Source: Mesorhizobium sp. 131-2-1
GTDB lineage: Bacteria; Pseudomonadota; Alphaproteobacteria; Rhizobiales; Rhizobiaceae
Direction: 5' to 3'
DNA: 64,000 nucleotides
Assembly (NCBI RefSeq): GCF_016756535.1
Contig: NZ_AP023247.1
Location: forward strand, 6,138,501-6,202,500
Shown piece by piece: positions 39,166-48,644 of the stretch (position 1 is its first letter; every line of letters begins with the position of its first letter). The position numbers and the translations under genes were made by a program. The notes under the pieces are model-generated. The model was not told the origin of the DNA. It saw only the letters and a program-made list of their open reading frames with translations, and searched no databases.

Positions 39166-42100
39166 GTGGGATATATTAGAAAGCGACTGAGCGTCGGCCC
39201 CCGTGGGGCACAGGTATGCGTGCAGGGCCTTCAGACATGGGCCCGCGTTCTGTTTATCGTTTTTGCGGGGTGGGACAAACCTGACGTTAGCTTGTTCATA
39301 GAACGGCTTGCGCTCGTCCATGAGTTGGGGAACCGTCTGATCCCGGTCGGAGCCCCGCAGCAGCGGGCGGGTGGTATCGTTCCTGAGGCGGCGTCGTAGC
39401 ACCCGCGGGTCGGTATTTATCCAGATCGAGACCGCTTTGTCGGCGATGAGTCGCCGGGTCTGCTCATCGTTCAACGAGCCGCCACCGGTCGCGATGACCG
39501 CGGGCCCTTGCTCGAGCACACGCGCGATTGCCTCCGCCTCAAGCTTCCTAAAATAGCCCTCGCCATTTGTATTGAATATCTGCGTTATCGATTTCCCGGT
39601 CTGCTTCTGAATTTCTTGGTCGGTATCGATGAAGCGCAGCCCCAGTCGCTTGGCGAGTGGCGCGCCAATCGTGGTTTTCCCGGCGCTCGGCATACCGACA
39701 AGCACGACCGGCCGATGGCCGAGGGCAGCGACAGTCTCCTTTGCCTCCGGTGACTTGGCGATCTCCGACTCTGTTGATCGTCCGACAGCTCGCAATCCAG
39801 GTGCTGCAGCAGCACTATCCTTACCATCCCTCCAGTGTGCTATGCTGAGCACGTTATCGGGTCTGTCAACTGCCTTATTGCCTTCTCTTACCTTCTGCTC
39901 GAGTTTCTCTGCCTTCTGCAAAGCATCACGGCGCTTCAGCTCCTGCATCTCTTTATAGGCGTCGTGATTGTCAACTTTGGCGCTGTAGCTGGCTGGCGTA
40001 TGGAATTCCACCTGGAAACGGTAGCCTTCTGTGGTGGCGAGCACAGTGTGTATGCCGAGATAACTCGGACGCTCGAATTTGAACCAGTTGGTCACCTCGA
40101 TTTCGGTGTAGTGCTGCTCCTCGAAGGCCAGAATGGCTGCCTTGAAGGCACGTGTAAAATCGTTGTCAGGAATTTCGAAGACGTGGCGTACGGCGCTGCT
40201 GATCAGCTGTGGAGTGCTGCCGGACGAGATGCTCGTGCCGGTGAGCTGCTCTCTTATGGAGCGTTCCGATCTCAACCGGCGCTCCAGATGAGGCATTTTC
40301 ACCTGGATCTCCATTTTCCTGAGGCTTGCGGCGACGCTGAGTGCCGCTGCGGTGATTTTCCCCTCCTCTTTTGTAGCGCGCGCAACCTCAATTCGGGCGC
40401 GCTCTGAGGCCTCCTCGGGGGTCAGCGGGATCATCTCGGCAGCTTCGGCGGTGGGCCGAAGGCCGGAGGGTCTGCGCAAAATGCCGTGCTCCGCAGCGAG
40501 ATTGATCGATGTTTCCATGACTGAAGCCGTCAGCGTGGGGTTGTCCTCCAGGTCCTTCAAGGCTGCATCGACATCAAACCTTCCATGGTTGAGAGACGCT
40601 GCCAGGCCCTTGACGTAGGGCACGGACCTCAAGCCAGGCGTCGTATGCAGCAGCCGCTGAAGATCTTGGCTTTTCCTGGAAAAAAGCCGAGCGCCAGTGT
40701 TGGATTTGTAGGCATCGGTGCCGACCTTGATGCCGAGGCTCAGGAGATTGTTTGCGCTTTGCACGAGGTCATCCGGGTTGTAACCGTCCGGGCGAGGATC
40801 GATCCGCGCAGGATAGTTGTCGATCAAAGCCCGGATGCGGTCTCGTGGCTGATTTGTTACCGGATAGGCATCCGCCAGATCCGGCAACAACTCTGAGACT
40901 GCTGCGCTCAGCGTCGTGCTTTTTGCATCGTTCACGGGCCCGACTGTTTCGGGCAGGCGTTCCGGCTTCTGTGCCCACGCCTCAAGGTCGGCGACCAGCA
41001 GCGCGGCCATTTCGCGAGCAACCGGATGCCGGGCGACCTCGATCTCGCGCCGCGCTCTCGCAAACACGGTCTCGATATCCTGGCCACTCACCTCCTCTTC
41101 GCGGCCCAACAACTGACCGATGTCTCGCCGAAGCTCGTGGTGAACGCCTTCGTAGGTGCCAAAGATGGCACGCTCGGCAAACCAGCCTCGCGCTTCATGG
41201 GATTGAGCCAGGAAGTTTCGCTGCAGACCGCTATAGGTTTCCAGGACATCCTGGGTGGCGGCGAGAATCTGGCTGGCGCGACCAAACTGGTACTTGTCGC
41301 CGTCAAGCGCCGGAGTATGCGACTTTGGCGGCTTCAGCGATGGAAGTCCGAGAGCTTGCTCCTTTTCATCGAACTCGCGCACATGCTCATAAAGCTGCGG
41401 CCGGTCGCCGATGATGATGACGGTGTCGCCATCGAAGTCGCCGTCAAGCTTTTTCTGTTCACCGGTCGGGACGGCAACCAAGGAGCCCGGAGCGAACACC
41501 TCGGTGGCCTGCAGGATGCCGAGGCAGTCGAGCGGCGTGTCCTCCTTGACGCGGTCCTTGCCTGTCGTCCAGTGCGAATGGGACTTGACGTCCTCGGCAG
41601 ACAAAACCAGCCCTCGGTCGGCGTGGGCGGCCGGCCACATCTCGTCCGGCACGACGATCAGGATGCCTTTGGCAAAGAAAGTCGGATCGTCGGCCGCGAG
41701 TTCCTCCCCCGACTTCTGGGCGACATTAAAGCTGTATTGGATAGCAACGCAGGTGTCGAGGAACGCTGCCGTCGGGTCCCCATCAACTGCTGACTTGACC
41801 AGATCGGCGGAAAATGGGCGCAGGTTGGGCTTGTCGTAAGGCGACCGCCCGATCAGCACACCGCTTTTGCCCGTCAACGTCTCGCTCTTGAGCGTCGGCA
41901 CATGGAGACACTTATCAGCGGACGGTACCGCGACTGCGCCAGGACCGTCGATATGTCCGACAGTCACCGTTCGAAACAGCTCCTCGGCCGTCAGCTCTTT
42001 CCCCTCTCTGCTCTCGAGCCAGGTCTTGGCCTTCTCGTGCGCCTCATCGGCCACTTGCTCGCTGCGCGGATAATGTTGCAGCGCCGAGGCAGGCAAGGAC

Positions 42101-45100
42101 GATCTCCTTCCCTCACCAAAAGCAGGAACCCGATCAGGTCCTTCCTGCCGACCGGTCCGGCGAACAGCTGGCATACGCGTGGCCAGCGAGGCCTTGATGA
42201 AACCGCAGCCGTCATACGGTCGCAAGGCGATCGGGCCTTCCGGCCCAATCAGCTTGAAGGGACGTTCCTGGTTGGCAGGGCGGTCCGGCAGCAGCGACAA
42301 TTTGAAGGCGCCTTCCAACGCGTAGTCGCGAGGCCCCAGACCTTGTAAATTCGGTGGCGCTGCAAACCCCCTGCGCTGAGTGTAGTAATATGCCTCTTTG
42401 AAAGGCGCCCAAGAGCGCGATAGCTGCTCGAACGCAGTGCCCGGTGCGGTTTCGGCATAGGGAATGGCCAGCAGCTTTCCGCCGGAAGATGCTGCCTCCA
42501 CCCGACCTGGAATGCGGGCGGCGACCTGCGAAAGCGTCTTCGGCGGCGGCTTTAACTTGCTGCCGCCGAACAGGTCCATGCGGTATGGCACGCCCTCGAC
42601 GGTCAACGTGCGCGCCAGCATGAACGGGCTCGGCTTTCCGGGCAGTTGCACCGCGACCATCTTCACCGCCCCCGAGGTCAGGCGATGAAAGATCGAATAG
42701 CGTGTCTCGGCCTCCGTGGCCAGTTGCCGGCCCTGCATGTCGACCACCGGCAATCGCATCAGCCCCGCCTCGCCCTGGGGCGGTCTGGGCTCGTGGTCCA
42801 TGGCTCGCAAAGTCTGATGGACGTCGAAGACGGACGCTCGATTTTGGGCCTGCACCGTCGCGGCGTTCTGCGCCATGAACGTGTCCAGCGCATCGGTCGG
42901 ACCCTCCGCTTCGATCTGCGCGATCAGGTTCCAGCTCATGTTGGAAAGGTCGCGTTCGACGAGCTCGCGCGTGCTGTCCAGGATTTCCTTGGTCTTGGAC
43001 TGCAGCTCGTCGCGCCTCGCACGCAAATCGGGCTTGTTGCCCTCGACATAGGGCCGCCGCAGCAACCCTGCCAGGCTCGCACGGGCCTTGAGCACTTGAT
43101 AAATCGACAGGGCCAGACAACGGGTCGAGTACGGCCCGCGGGCCCGCTCGGCATCGCTTGCCCTGAGATGGGCTTCGATCTTGTGCTCCACGATCGGTTG
43201 AATATCGTTCAGCAAGTTCAGAGCCGGCCGCCGGTGCCAAAGCAGCTGCTTGCGCGGACTGCGAGCCAGCGGCAGCAGAGCGGCGCACAGATTGCCCATG
43301 GTTTCGAGGTTATTCTCATGGGCAAAGCCAGGGGCACGATGCAATTCCGCGAGCCGATTTAAACCTGCTCCTGCGAGCGAACCGAGATCATCATACAATT
43401 GAGCCTTGGCCAACGCCTTCAAGATGCTCGTGACGCCCACCGCGTCGGCCTCCTCCAGACGATCACTGGCATAATGAAGATAATGAGCCAGTTTGTGCAG
43501 CCGATCTTTCAGCAGAGCGGCCTCTGCAATCTCTCCGGCGTCCTCGCTCCTGAGGATCCCCCGCGCCAAACTGTTGGCGATACTGGAGAGCCCGGGCGCG
43601 GCAAAATGACGGAATGGTTGACCCGCCTGGCCGAGTCTGCGCGCGATCTCCAAAATCGCCTGGCTGCACGCCTCTTCTTCCGCAAACCTGTCGAAGCCGT
43701 TGAGCAGATTTGCCAGTTGCTGCGGATTAACCCCGGAGAGTCGCTCGGCACCGCGAAGCACCTCACCGGCGATCGCCGCGGTGGCCTGACGTGATTTCTC
43801 CTCCTGCGGCCACTTGCTAAAGCCGTTCACCAGGTTCGCCAGGTGCTGCGAGGTAAAATCAGGGAGCCGGTTAGCGCTGCGAATCACCTCACCAGCAATC
43901 GCCGCGGCGGCTTGACGTAAGGCCTCCTCTTCCGGCCATTTGCTGAAGCCGTTCACCAGGTTCGCGAGGTACTGCGAGCTAAAGTCAGGGGGCGGGTTTG
44001 TGCTGCGAAGCACCTCACCAGCGATCGCAACGGTGGCCTGACGTGAGTTCTCCTCTTGCGGCCATTTACTGAAGCCGTTTACCAGGTTCGCCAGATCCTG
44101 CCCATTGAATCCCGACAGCCGGCCGGCGCGGCGAGGCACCGCCCGGGCGATCGCAACCATGGCCTCGCGGCAGTCCAAAGGCCACTTGCTGAAACCGTTC
44201 ACCAGGTTCGCCAGATCCTGCCCATTAAATCCCGACAGCCGGCCGGCGCGGCGAGGCACCGCCCGGGCGATCGCAACGATGGCGCCACGGCAGTCCTCGG
44301 GCCATTTGCTGAAACCGTTCACCAGGTTTGCCAGCTCCTGCGGTTCGAACCCAGACAGCTGGTCGGCGCGGTGACGGACCTCACCGGCGATCGCAACTGT
44401 GGCTTGATGTGAGTTTTCCCATCGCGGCCACTTGCTGAAGCCGTTCACTAGGCTCGCCAGGTGCAGCGGAAGAAATTCAGAGAGTGGCTCGGCGCAGCGA
44501 AGCACCTCGCCGGCGACCACATTGGTGGCGTAACCCAAATTCACCTCTTGCGGCCACTTGCTGAAGCCCTTCACCAGGTTCGCCAGGTGCTGCACATCAA
44601 AATCAGAAAGCCCCTTGCGGCGGCCGGCGCGGTGACAGACTTCACCGGCGATTGCAACGGTGGCGCGTGAGCACTCCGCCGCTTGCAATTTGCTGAAGCC
44701 GTTCACCAGGTTCGCCAGGTGCTGCGGATCGAAACCAGAAAGCCCGGCCTTTGGGAGGTCCGCGAGGCGACAGACTTCAGCGGCGATTGCAATTGTAGCG
44801 CCGCGGCAGTCCTCTGGCCACTTGCTGAACCCGTTCACCAGGTTCGCCAATGCCTGCGCATCAAACACAGGCAGCTTGCCGGCCCCGCCAGCGACCTGAC
44901 GCGCGATCGCAACTATAGCGCCGCGGCAGTCCAAAGGCCACTTGCTGAAGCCGTTCACCAAATTCGCCAACGCCTGCGGATACCACCCAGTCCGGCCGGC
45001 TTTTTCATCGGCGAGGCGACCGATCGAATCGGCTATGACAATTTCATCGGCGAGGCGACAGACCGCATCGGCTATGACAATGGTCGCCTGATGTGAGTTC

Positions 45101-48100
45101 CCCGGTTCCCGCGCCTTGCTGAACCCGTTCACCAGGTTTGCGAATGCCTGCGAATTAAACCCAGACAGGCCGGCTTTTTCACCGGCGCGGCCACAGACCT
45201 TCCCGGCGATTGCATCGATAACGCCGCAACACTCCTCCTCTAGCGGCCACTTGCTCAACCCGTTCACAACGTTACCCAGGTTCTGCGGATCAAAATCAGA
45301 GAGCCCGGCAGGGCGGCGGCGAATCTCGGCGGCAACTGCTACCGTGGCCTTACGAGCGTTCTCCTGTTCCGGCCACTTGCTGAATCCGTTGACCAGCAGA
45401 GCGAGACTTTGACCGTTGAGCTCCGACAGCGCTCCGGGTTGCTCATGAAACAGCTTGGCGATTGTGATCATTCCATTGCGACATTCCGCCAATCGGGGAT
45501 GTCGACTGAACGACAATACGAACAGCGAAAGCGTTTTGCTTTCGACATCGTTCAGCGCCCTGCCGAGCCTCGACACCTGAGCTGCCATGGCCCTGCAAGC
45601 TTCCATGCCTGCCTGACCTCCAGGCTCCCGGCTCGTCGCGTTGCATGAGGTGGCGAACCCCCAGGTATTGCCGGCGCGGACATCGTCCTCCCATCTTGGA
45701 ACAAAGTGACGGGTGAACTCGGAAGCGGCCTTTCGTAGGAATGTTGCCCGATGCGCCTGACTCTGCAGCCTCTTGTCGTTCTCCACCACAGCGTATGAGA
45801 ATTCATTGATGTCGTGTGCGAAGAAAATTTTGTGCAAAGCGTCATTAAGTAGTGCATCGTCGAAGCTCTGTGCAGCTACATGGTCGAAACGCCGCCGTTC
45901 CGGTCCTGCAACCGGCCTGGACTGGCTTTGGTCATGGCGTGCGAGCGTGTCCGGTTGCGACCTACTCGGTTCTTGATCGCCGAGCCAGGACCTCTCTAAA
46001 CGCAAAGAGCTTTCTTGCCTACCCATCGCTTCGCCGTGCCGACCTTGGGGAGAACCATGCCGCGGCCCACTGGTTGCGCCTCGCGAACCTGCAAGGGCTC
46101 CGCGGGGAGCTATGGAGTAATCGGCAGATTTGTCGCCAAGGGCTTCGTCGGCCCCTCGCACGACGCGAGCATAGGACATTCTATCTTGGGGCCCAGAGTG
46201 CGTCCGCTCCACGCCGGCATCGGACGATTGGCTGGATTGCCCAGGGGCATGACTTGATTGCGAGTTCAGAGCTTTGGCCAGTTCCTGCGCCTGGTTCAAC
46301 ATTCCTTTGAGCCGGACTGTTTTGTCTTGCACTTCGGGCACCTGTGCAGGCGCAAGCAGGCCTGGTCGACGAGGCTCATCCAACGCGGCCGGACAGGCCC
46401 GCATCTCGGCGGGCTGCGTCTGCAGGCGCTCGACCACGGTTTCCGCGACGTAGCGGGCGTCCTCGGGTTTCACCTGGCGCTCTTGCGTCAGTGCTTCCAT
46501 GGACGGCGGCGCCTGCTTTGCCGACTGTGCGCCCGCCGACGCACTCGCACGCGCCTCCTCCGCGCTCACAAGCTTCGTACCCATATCCGAGAGCACTAGA
46601 ACCTTGTCTGCTGGCGCCGTGTCGCTGTCGACGGCAGCGACTTGCGACGCCCGCCCGGGGGCTGAACTCCCGGCGCCAACGGCCGGCTTGCCCTTGCCTT
46701 TCCGCTTCCTACGCGCTGCGGCGCCTGCCACCGCAGCCTTGCCGGCAGTGTCGGCCGGTATTCCAGCGCCCATATCGGCTGGTGGTGCTATGTTCGCTGG
46801 CCAGTTCGGCTGCAGTGCCAGAGTGCCTTTGGCCACTGGAGACTTGCCGACAGTGTCGATCTGTATCGTAGCGCCAGCGTCGGCCGGCGAGGCAATGAGC
46901 GCTGGCGCCTTCGGCTGCAGTGCCAGAGTGCCTTTGGCCACTCGAGACTTGCCGGCAGTTTCGGCTGGTATCGCAGCGCCAGCGTCGGGCGGCAGTGCAA
47001 CGGCTGGCGGCTTCGGCTGCAGTTCCAGCAAGTGCATGACCTCGTGCCCGACGATCCACGCGCCTTCCACGATCTGGCTCAACAGTTCCAATGGGAGGTC
47101 GGCACTTGTTTGGTGATCGTTTAGGTTGGTCCGGATGACTTGCAACTCGGACGCAAACTCCGAAAGCCGCTCGATGACTCCTTCCAAAACGGCGCAGTGA
47201 TCTGCGTCGAGTGGGTGCCCACCGCTGCTCAGAACAGCGTTCTGTGTCGAAAGGAATGCCGGTAAAACGTCCCCGCTGAAGGCTTCCAGCAGACGCACTC
47301 GCCCATTCTCAACCATGAGGATTTCCCTGACGGGTGCGTCGAACGTGCTCGCCTGCGGCTCAATCTTCGCCCGCGCGAGATCGATCCGAGATTGCAGATA
47401 CACGAGCTTGCTATGCATTACCGAGCCGGTTGCCAGCCGCAGCGTGGCCTCTTCTTCCTGCCGCATCTTGGCTGTTGCACTTGGCAAGCTGGCAGTGGCG
47501 CGCCAGGCGGCTCGCCCCCGTTCGCAGTGCCCTACCTTCTTTTCCCACCATTTCACGCAGGCCGCATGCGCCTCCACCACACTCTCCGGGGTAGCCGTGG
47601 ATTGAGTCAGCCCGATCGCTTCTTCCTCAGCTTTTTTTTTTTGCAATTTGTGGATAGTCGGTTCGGCAAGGCGGCTATATTCTTGCACCGCATCCCACAC
47701 GAGGTAGCGGCAGGTAATCAACTGGTTGTCGTCCACAATGGTCCGCGCCAAAGCCGGGGATAGGCTCTTGTAGTGGTGCAGAGCTGCTGAGCCTGCATTG
47801 ATGACCTGATCGAGCAGCTTTTCATCGCCCGGGTCTTGCCTGGCCGCGTTAAAGCGCATGCCCACTAGCGTAAGCAGACTGTCCATTCGTCGCTTTTCCT
47901 TGATTTCGTCGCCTGACAAGCAAATGGGCGCTGCCACACCCGAAGTTGGCGGCTGGCTGGCGACCGGGGCCAGGGTTTCACCCTCCAACATTGACGGAAC
48001 ACTGCGCCGCCGCGGACCGGCTGCACGTGGCGCGGCGGCGGCATGCCGCGCAGCGTCCAGGGTTCCGTGTATACCAACGGAGGGGCCGGACGGCCTGTCG

Positions 48101-48309
48101 TGCAGGGCGTCATCGGCACCGCGCTCCATTGGCACGGCGGGCGTCCTTCTATTTATCTCCACAGAGCGCATCTGCTCCACGACGGTATCGAACGACTGGC
48201 TGCCTGCCCCAGGCGCAAGACTTGATTGCGAGCGCGAACTGCTCGCCTCCCCCGTCCTGCCGACTCTCTTTTCAGTCCGCGATCTCCCAGATCGGTTCAC
48301 GCCCGTCAT
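39139..48309 (-). CDS. Giant SKWP-repeat type III effector (XopAD/RipS-like, Mlr6361-like) with shikimate kinase-like domain
   Basis: 3056 codons. Residues 1-~640: Ser-rich, disordered secretion region and helical segments shared with the paralogue at 49.8-52.1 kb. Residues ~915-1560: about 15 repeats of ~40 residues built around LANLVNGFSKWP, as in the XopAD/RipS family. Residues ~1900-2500: conserved domain with GVLIGRSPYDKP near 2150 and KLDGDFDGDTVII, where D2291, D2293 and D2295 form a DFDGD motif. Residues ~2864-3030: shikimate kinase-like, P-loop GMPSAGKTT near 2872 and ATGGGS. The last residues (GTVKLSAD) are encoded by the IS6 end. A tts-like box lies ~220 bases upstream. Function in the plant is unknown to me. 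Confidence 0.92.
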   Translation of the reverse strand: MTGVNRSGRSRTEKRVGRTGEASSSRSQSSLAPGAGSQSFDTVVEQMRSVEINRRTPAVPMERGADDALHDRPSGPSVGIHGTLDAARHAAAAPRAAGPRRRSVPSMLEGETLAPVASQPPTSGVAAPICLSGDEIKEKRRMDSLLTLVGMRFNAARQDPGDEKLLDQVINAGSAALHHYKSLSPALARTIVDDNQLITCRYLVWDAVQEYSRLAEPTIHKLQKKKAEEEAIGLTQSTATPESVVEAHAACVKWWEKKVGHCERGRAAWRATASLPSATAKMRQEEEATLRLATGSVMHSKLVYLQSRIDLARAKIEPQASTFDAPVREILMVENGRVRLLEAFSGDVLPAFLSTQNAVLSSGGHPLDADHCAVLEGVIERLSEFASELQVIRTNLNDHQTSADLPLELLSQIVEGAWIVGHEVMHLLELQPKPPAVALPPDAGAAIPAETAGKSRVAKGTLALQPKAPALIASPADAGATIQIDTVGKSPVAKGTLALQPNWPANIAPPADMGAGIPADTAGKAAVAGAAARRKRKGKGKPAVGAGSSAPGRASQVAAVDSDTAPADKVLVLSDMGTKLVSAEEARASASAGAQSAKQAPPSMEALTQERQVKPEDARYVAETVVERLQTQPAEMRACPAALDEPRRPGLLAPAQVPEVQDKTVRLKGMLNQAQELAKALNSQSSHAPGQSSQSSDAGVERTHSGPQDRMSYARVVRGADEALGDKSADYSIAPRGALAGSRGATSGPRHGSPQGRHGEAMGRQESSLRLERSWLGDQEPSRSQPDTLARHDQSQSRPVAGPERRRFDHVAAQSFDDALLNDALHKIFFAHDINEFSYAVVENDKRLQSQAHRATFLRKAASEFTRHFVPRWEDDVRAGNTWGFATSCNATSREPGGQAGMEACRAMAAQVSRLGRALNDVESKTLSLFVLSFSRHPRLAECRNGMITIAKLFHEQPGALSELNGQSLALLVNGFSKWPEQENARKATVAVAAEIRRRPAGLSDFDPQNLGNVVNGLSKWPLEEECCGVIDAIAGKVCGRAGEKAGLSGFNSQAFANLVNGFSKAREPGNSHQATIVIADAVCRLADEIVIADSIGRLADEKAGRTGWYPQALANLVNGFSKWPLDCRGAIVAIARQVAGGAGKLPVFDAQALANLVNGFSKWPEDCRGATIAIAAEVCRLADLPKAGLSGFDPQHLANLVNGFSKLQAAECSRATVAIAGEVCHRAGRRKGLSDFDVQHLANLVKGFSKWPQEVNLGYATNVVAGEVLRCAEPLSEFLPLHLASLVNGFSKWPRWENSHQATVAIAGEVRHRADQLSGFEPQELANLVNGFSKWPEDCRGAIVAIARAVPRRAGRLSGFNGQDLANLVNGFSKWPLDCREAMVAIARAVPRRAGRLSGFNGQDLANLVNGFSKWPQEENSRQATVAIAGEVLRSTNPPPDFSSQYLANLVNGFSKWPEEEALRQAAAAIAGEVIRSANRLPDFTSQHLANLVNGFSKWPQEEKSRQATAAIAGEVLRGAERLSGVNPQQLANLLNGFDRFAEEEACSQAILEIARRLGQAGQPFRHFAAPGLSSIANSLARGILRSEDAGEIAEAALLKDRLHKLAHYLHYASDRLEEADAVGVTSILKALAKAQLYDDLGSLAGAGLNRLAELHRAPGFAHENNLETMGNLCAALLPLARSPRKQLLWHRRPALNLLNDIQPIVEHKIEAHLRASDAERARGPYSTRCLALSIYQVLKARASLAGLLRRPYVEGNKPDLRARRDELQSKTKEILDSTRELVERDLSNMSWNLIAQIEAEGPTDALDTFMAQNAATVQAQNRASVFDVHQTLRAMDHEPRPPQGEAGLMRLPVVDMQGRQLATEAETRYSIFHRLTSGAVKMVAVQLPGKPSPFMLARTLTVEGVPYRMDLFGGSKLKPPPKTLSQVAARIPGRVEAASSGGKLLAIPYAETAPGTAFEQLSRSWAPFKEAYYYTQRRGFAAPPNLQGLGPRDYALEGAFKLSLLPDRPANQERPFKLIGPEGPIALRPYDGCGFIKASLATRMPAVRRTGRQEGPDRVPAFGEGRRSSLPASALQHYPRSEQVADEAHEKAKTWLESREGKELTAEELFRTVTVGHIDGPGAVAVPSADKCLHVPTLKSETLTGKSGVLIGRSPYDKPNLRPFSADLVKSAVDGDPTAAFLDTCVAIQYSFNVAQKSGEELAADDPTFFAKGILIVVPDEMWPAAHADRGLVLSAEDVKSHSHWTTGKDRVKEDTPLDCLGILQATEVFAPGSLVAVPTGEQKKLDGDFDGDTVIIIGDRPQLYEHVREFDEKEQALGLPSLKPPKSHTPALDGDKYQFGRASQILAATQDVLETYSGLQRNFLAQSHEARGWFAERAIFGTYEGVHHELRRDIGQLLGREEEVSGQDIETVFARARREIEVARHPVAREMAALLVADLEAWAQKPERLPETVGPVNDAKSTTLSAAVSELLPDLADAYPVTNQPRDRIRALIDNYPARIDPRPDGYNPDDLVQSANNLLSLGIKVGTDAYKSNTGARLFSRKSQDLQRLLHTTPGLRSVPYVKGLAASLNHGRFDVDAALKDLEDNPTLTASVMETSINLAAEHGILRRPSGLRPTAEAAEMIPLTPEEASERARIEVARATKEEGKITAAALSVAASLRKMEIQVKMPHLERRLRSERSIREQLTGTSISSGSTPQLISSAVRHVFEIPDNDFTRAFKAAILAFEEQHYTEIEVTNWFKFERPSYLGIHTVLATTEGYRFQVEFHTPASYSAKVDNHDAYKEMQELKRRDALQKAEKLEQKVREGNKAVDRPDNVLSIAHWRDGKDSAAAAPGLRAVGRSTESEIAKSPEAKETVAALGHRPVVLVGMPSAGKTTIGAPLAKRLGLRFIDTDQEIQKQTGKSITQIFNTNGEGYFRKLEAEAIARVLEQGPAVIATGGGSLNDEQTRRLIADKAVSIWINTDPRVLRRRLRNDTTRPLLRGSDRDQTVPQLMDERKPFYEQANVRFVPPRKNDKQNAGPCLKALHAYLCPTGADAQSLSNISHGTVKLSAD
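43600..45560 (-). repeat. SKWP repeat array inside the giant effector gene
   Basis: About 15 units of ~115-140 bases, each ending in a block encoding LANLVNGFSKWP. The plus strand shows it as recurring GGCCACTTGCTGAAGCCGTT and CACCAGGTTCGCCA blocks. Two neighbouring units near 44090-44290 are almost identical at DNA level (CGACAGCCGGCCGGCGCGGC shared), suggesting recent unit duplication. Confidence 0.9.
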
Positions 48310-48644
48310 ATTCCGTCTCCGATATAGGCGAGGATGTGTTGCCTATGCTGTTGGGGCTGATGTCGCTGAGCCCTAGCGTATGAAGGCTTTGATGAGTGAA
48401 ATCACGCCTCGTCAGCTTCGCCAATGCGCGTGTAGTGTGCATCGGACGGGCCACCAATTCGCTATACTAGGATTTGCACTACTATCTTTCCGTTAGCGTC
48501 GGGCCGGTTAGGCACGGCAGGTCTAGATAGATCGCTTGGCTGACGATTAGCTGACGGAGAGTTTCAGAACCGTCCCGGGTTTGGCGAAGGCCATTTGGTT
48601 TGAGTCACGCGGCTATGGCTGGTTCTTGCAGCATGGCGTAGTAT
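48310..48644. other. Promoter region of the giant effector gene
   Basis: No gene. The region contains a tts-box-like element (48526-48555) and is bounded on the right by IS6 copy 2, which lies close enough to affect transcription. Confidence 0.5.
48526..48555 (-). promoter_or_regulatory. Putative tts box of the giant effector gene
   Basis: Minus strand GTCAGCTAATCGTCAGCC and following bases keep the GTCAG, TCG and AGC positions of the TtsI box seen before nopC (GTCAGGTTCTCGAAAGCT). The same GTCAGCTNANCGTCAGCY pattern precedes the paralogous effector gene. The right half-site is weak. Confidence 0.5.
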
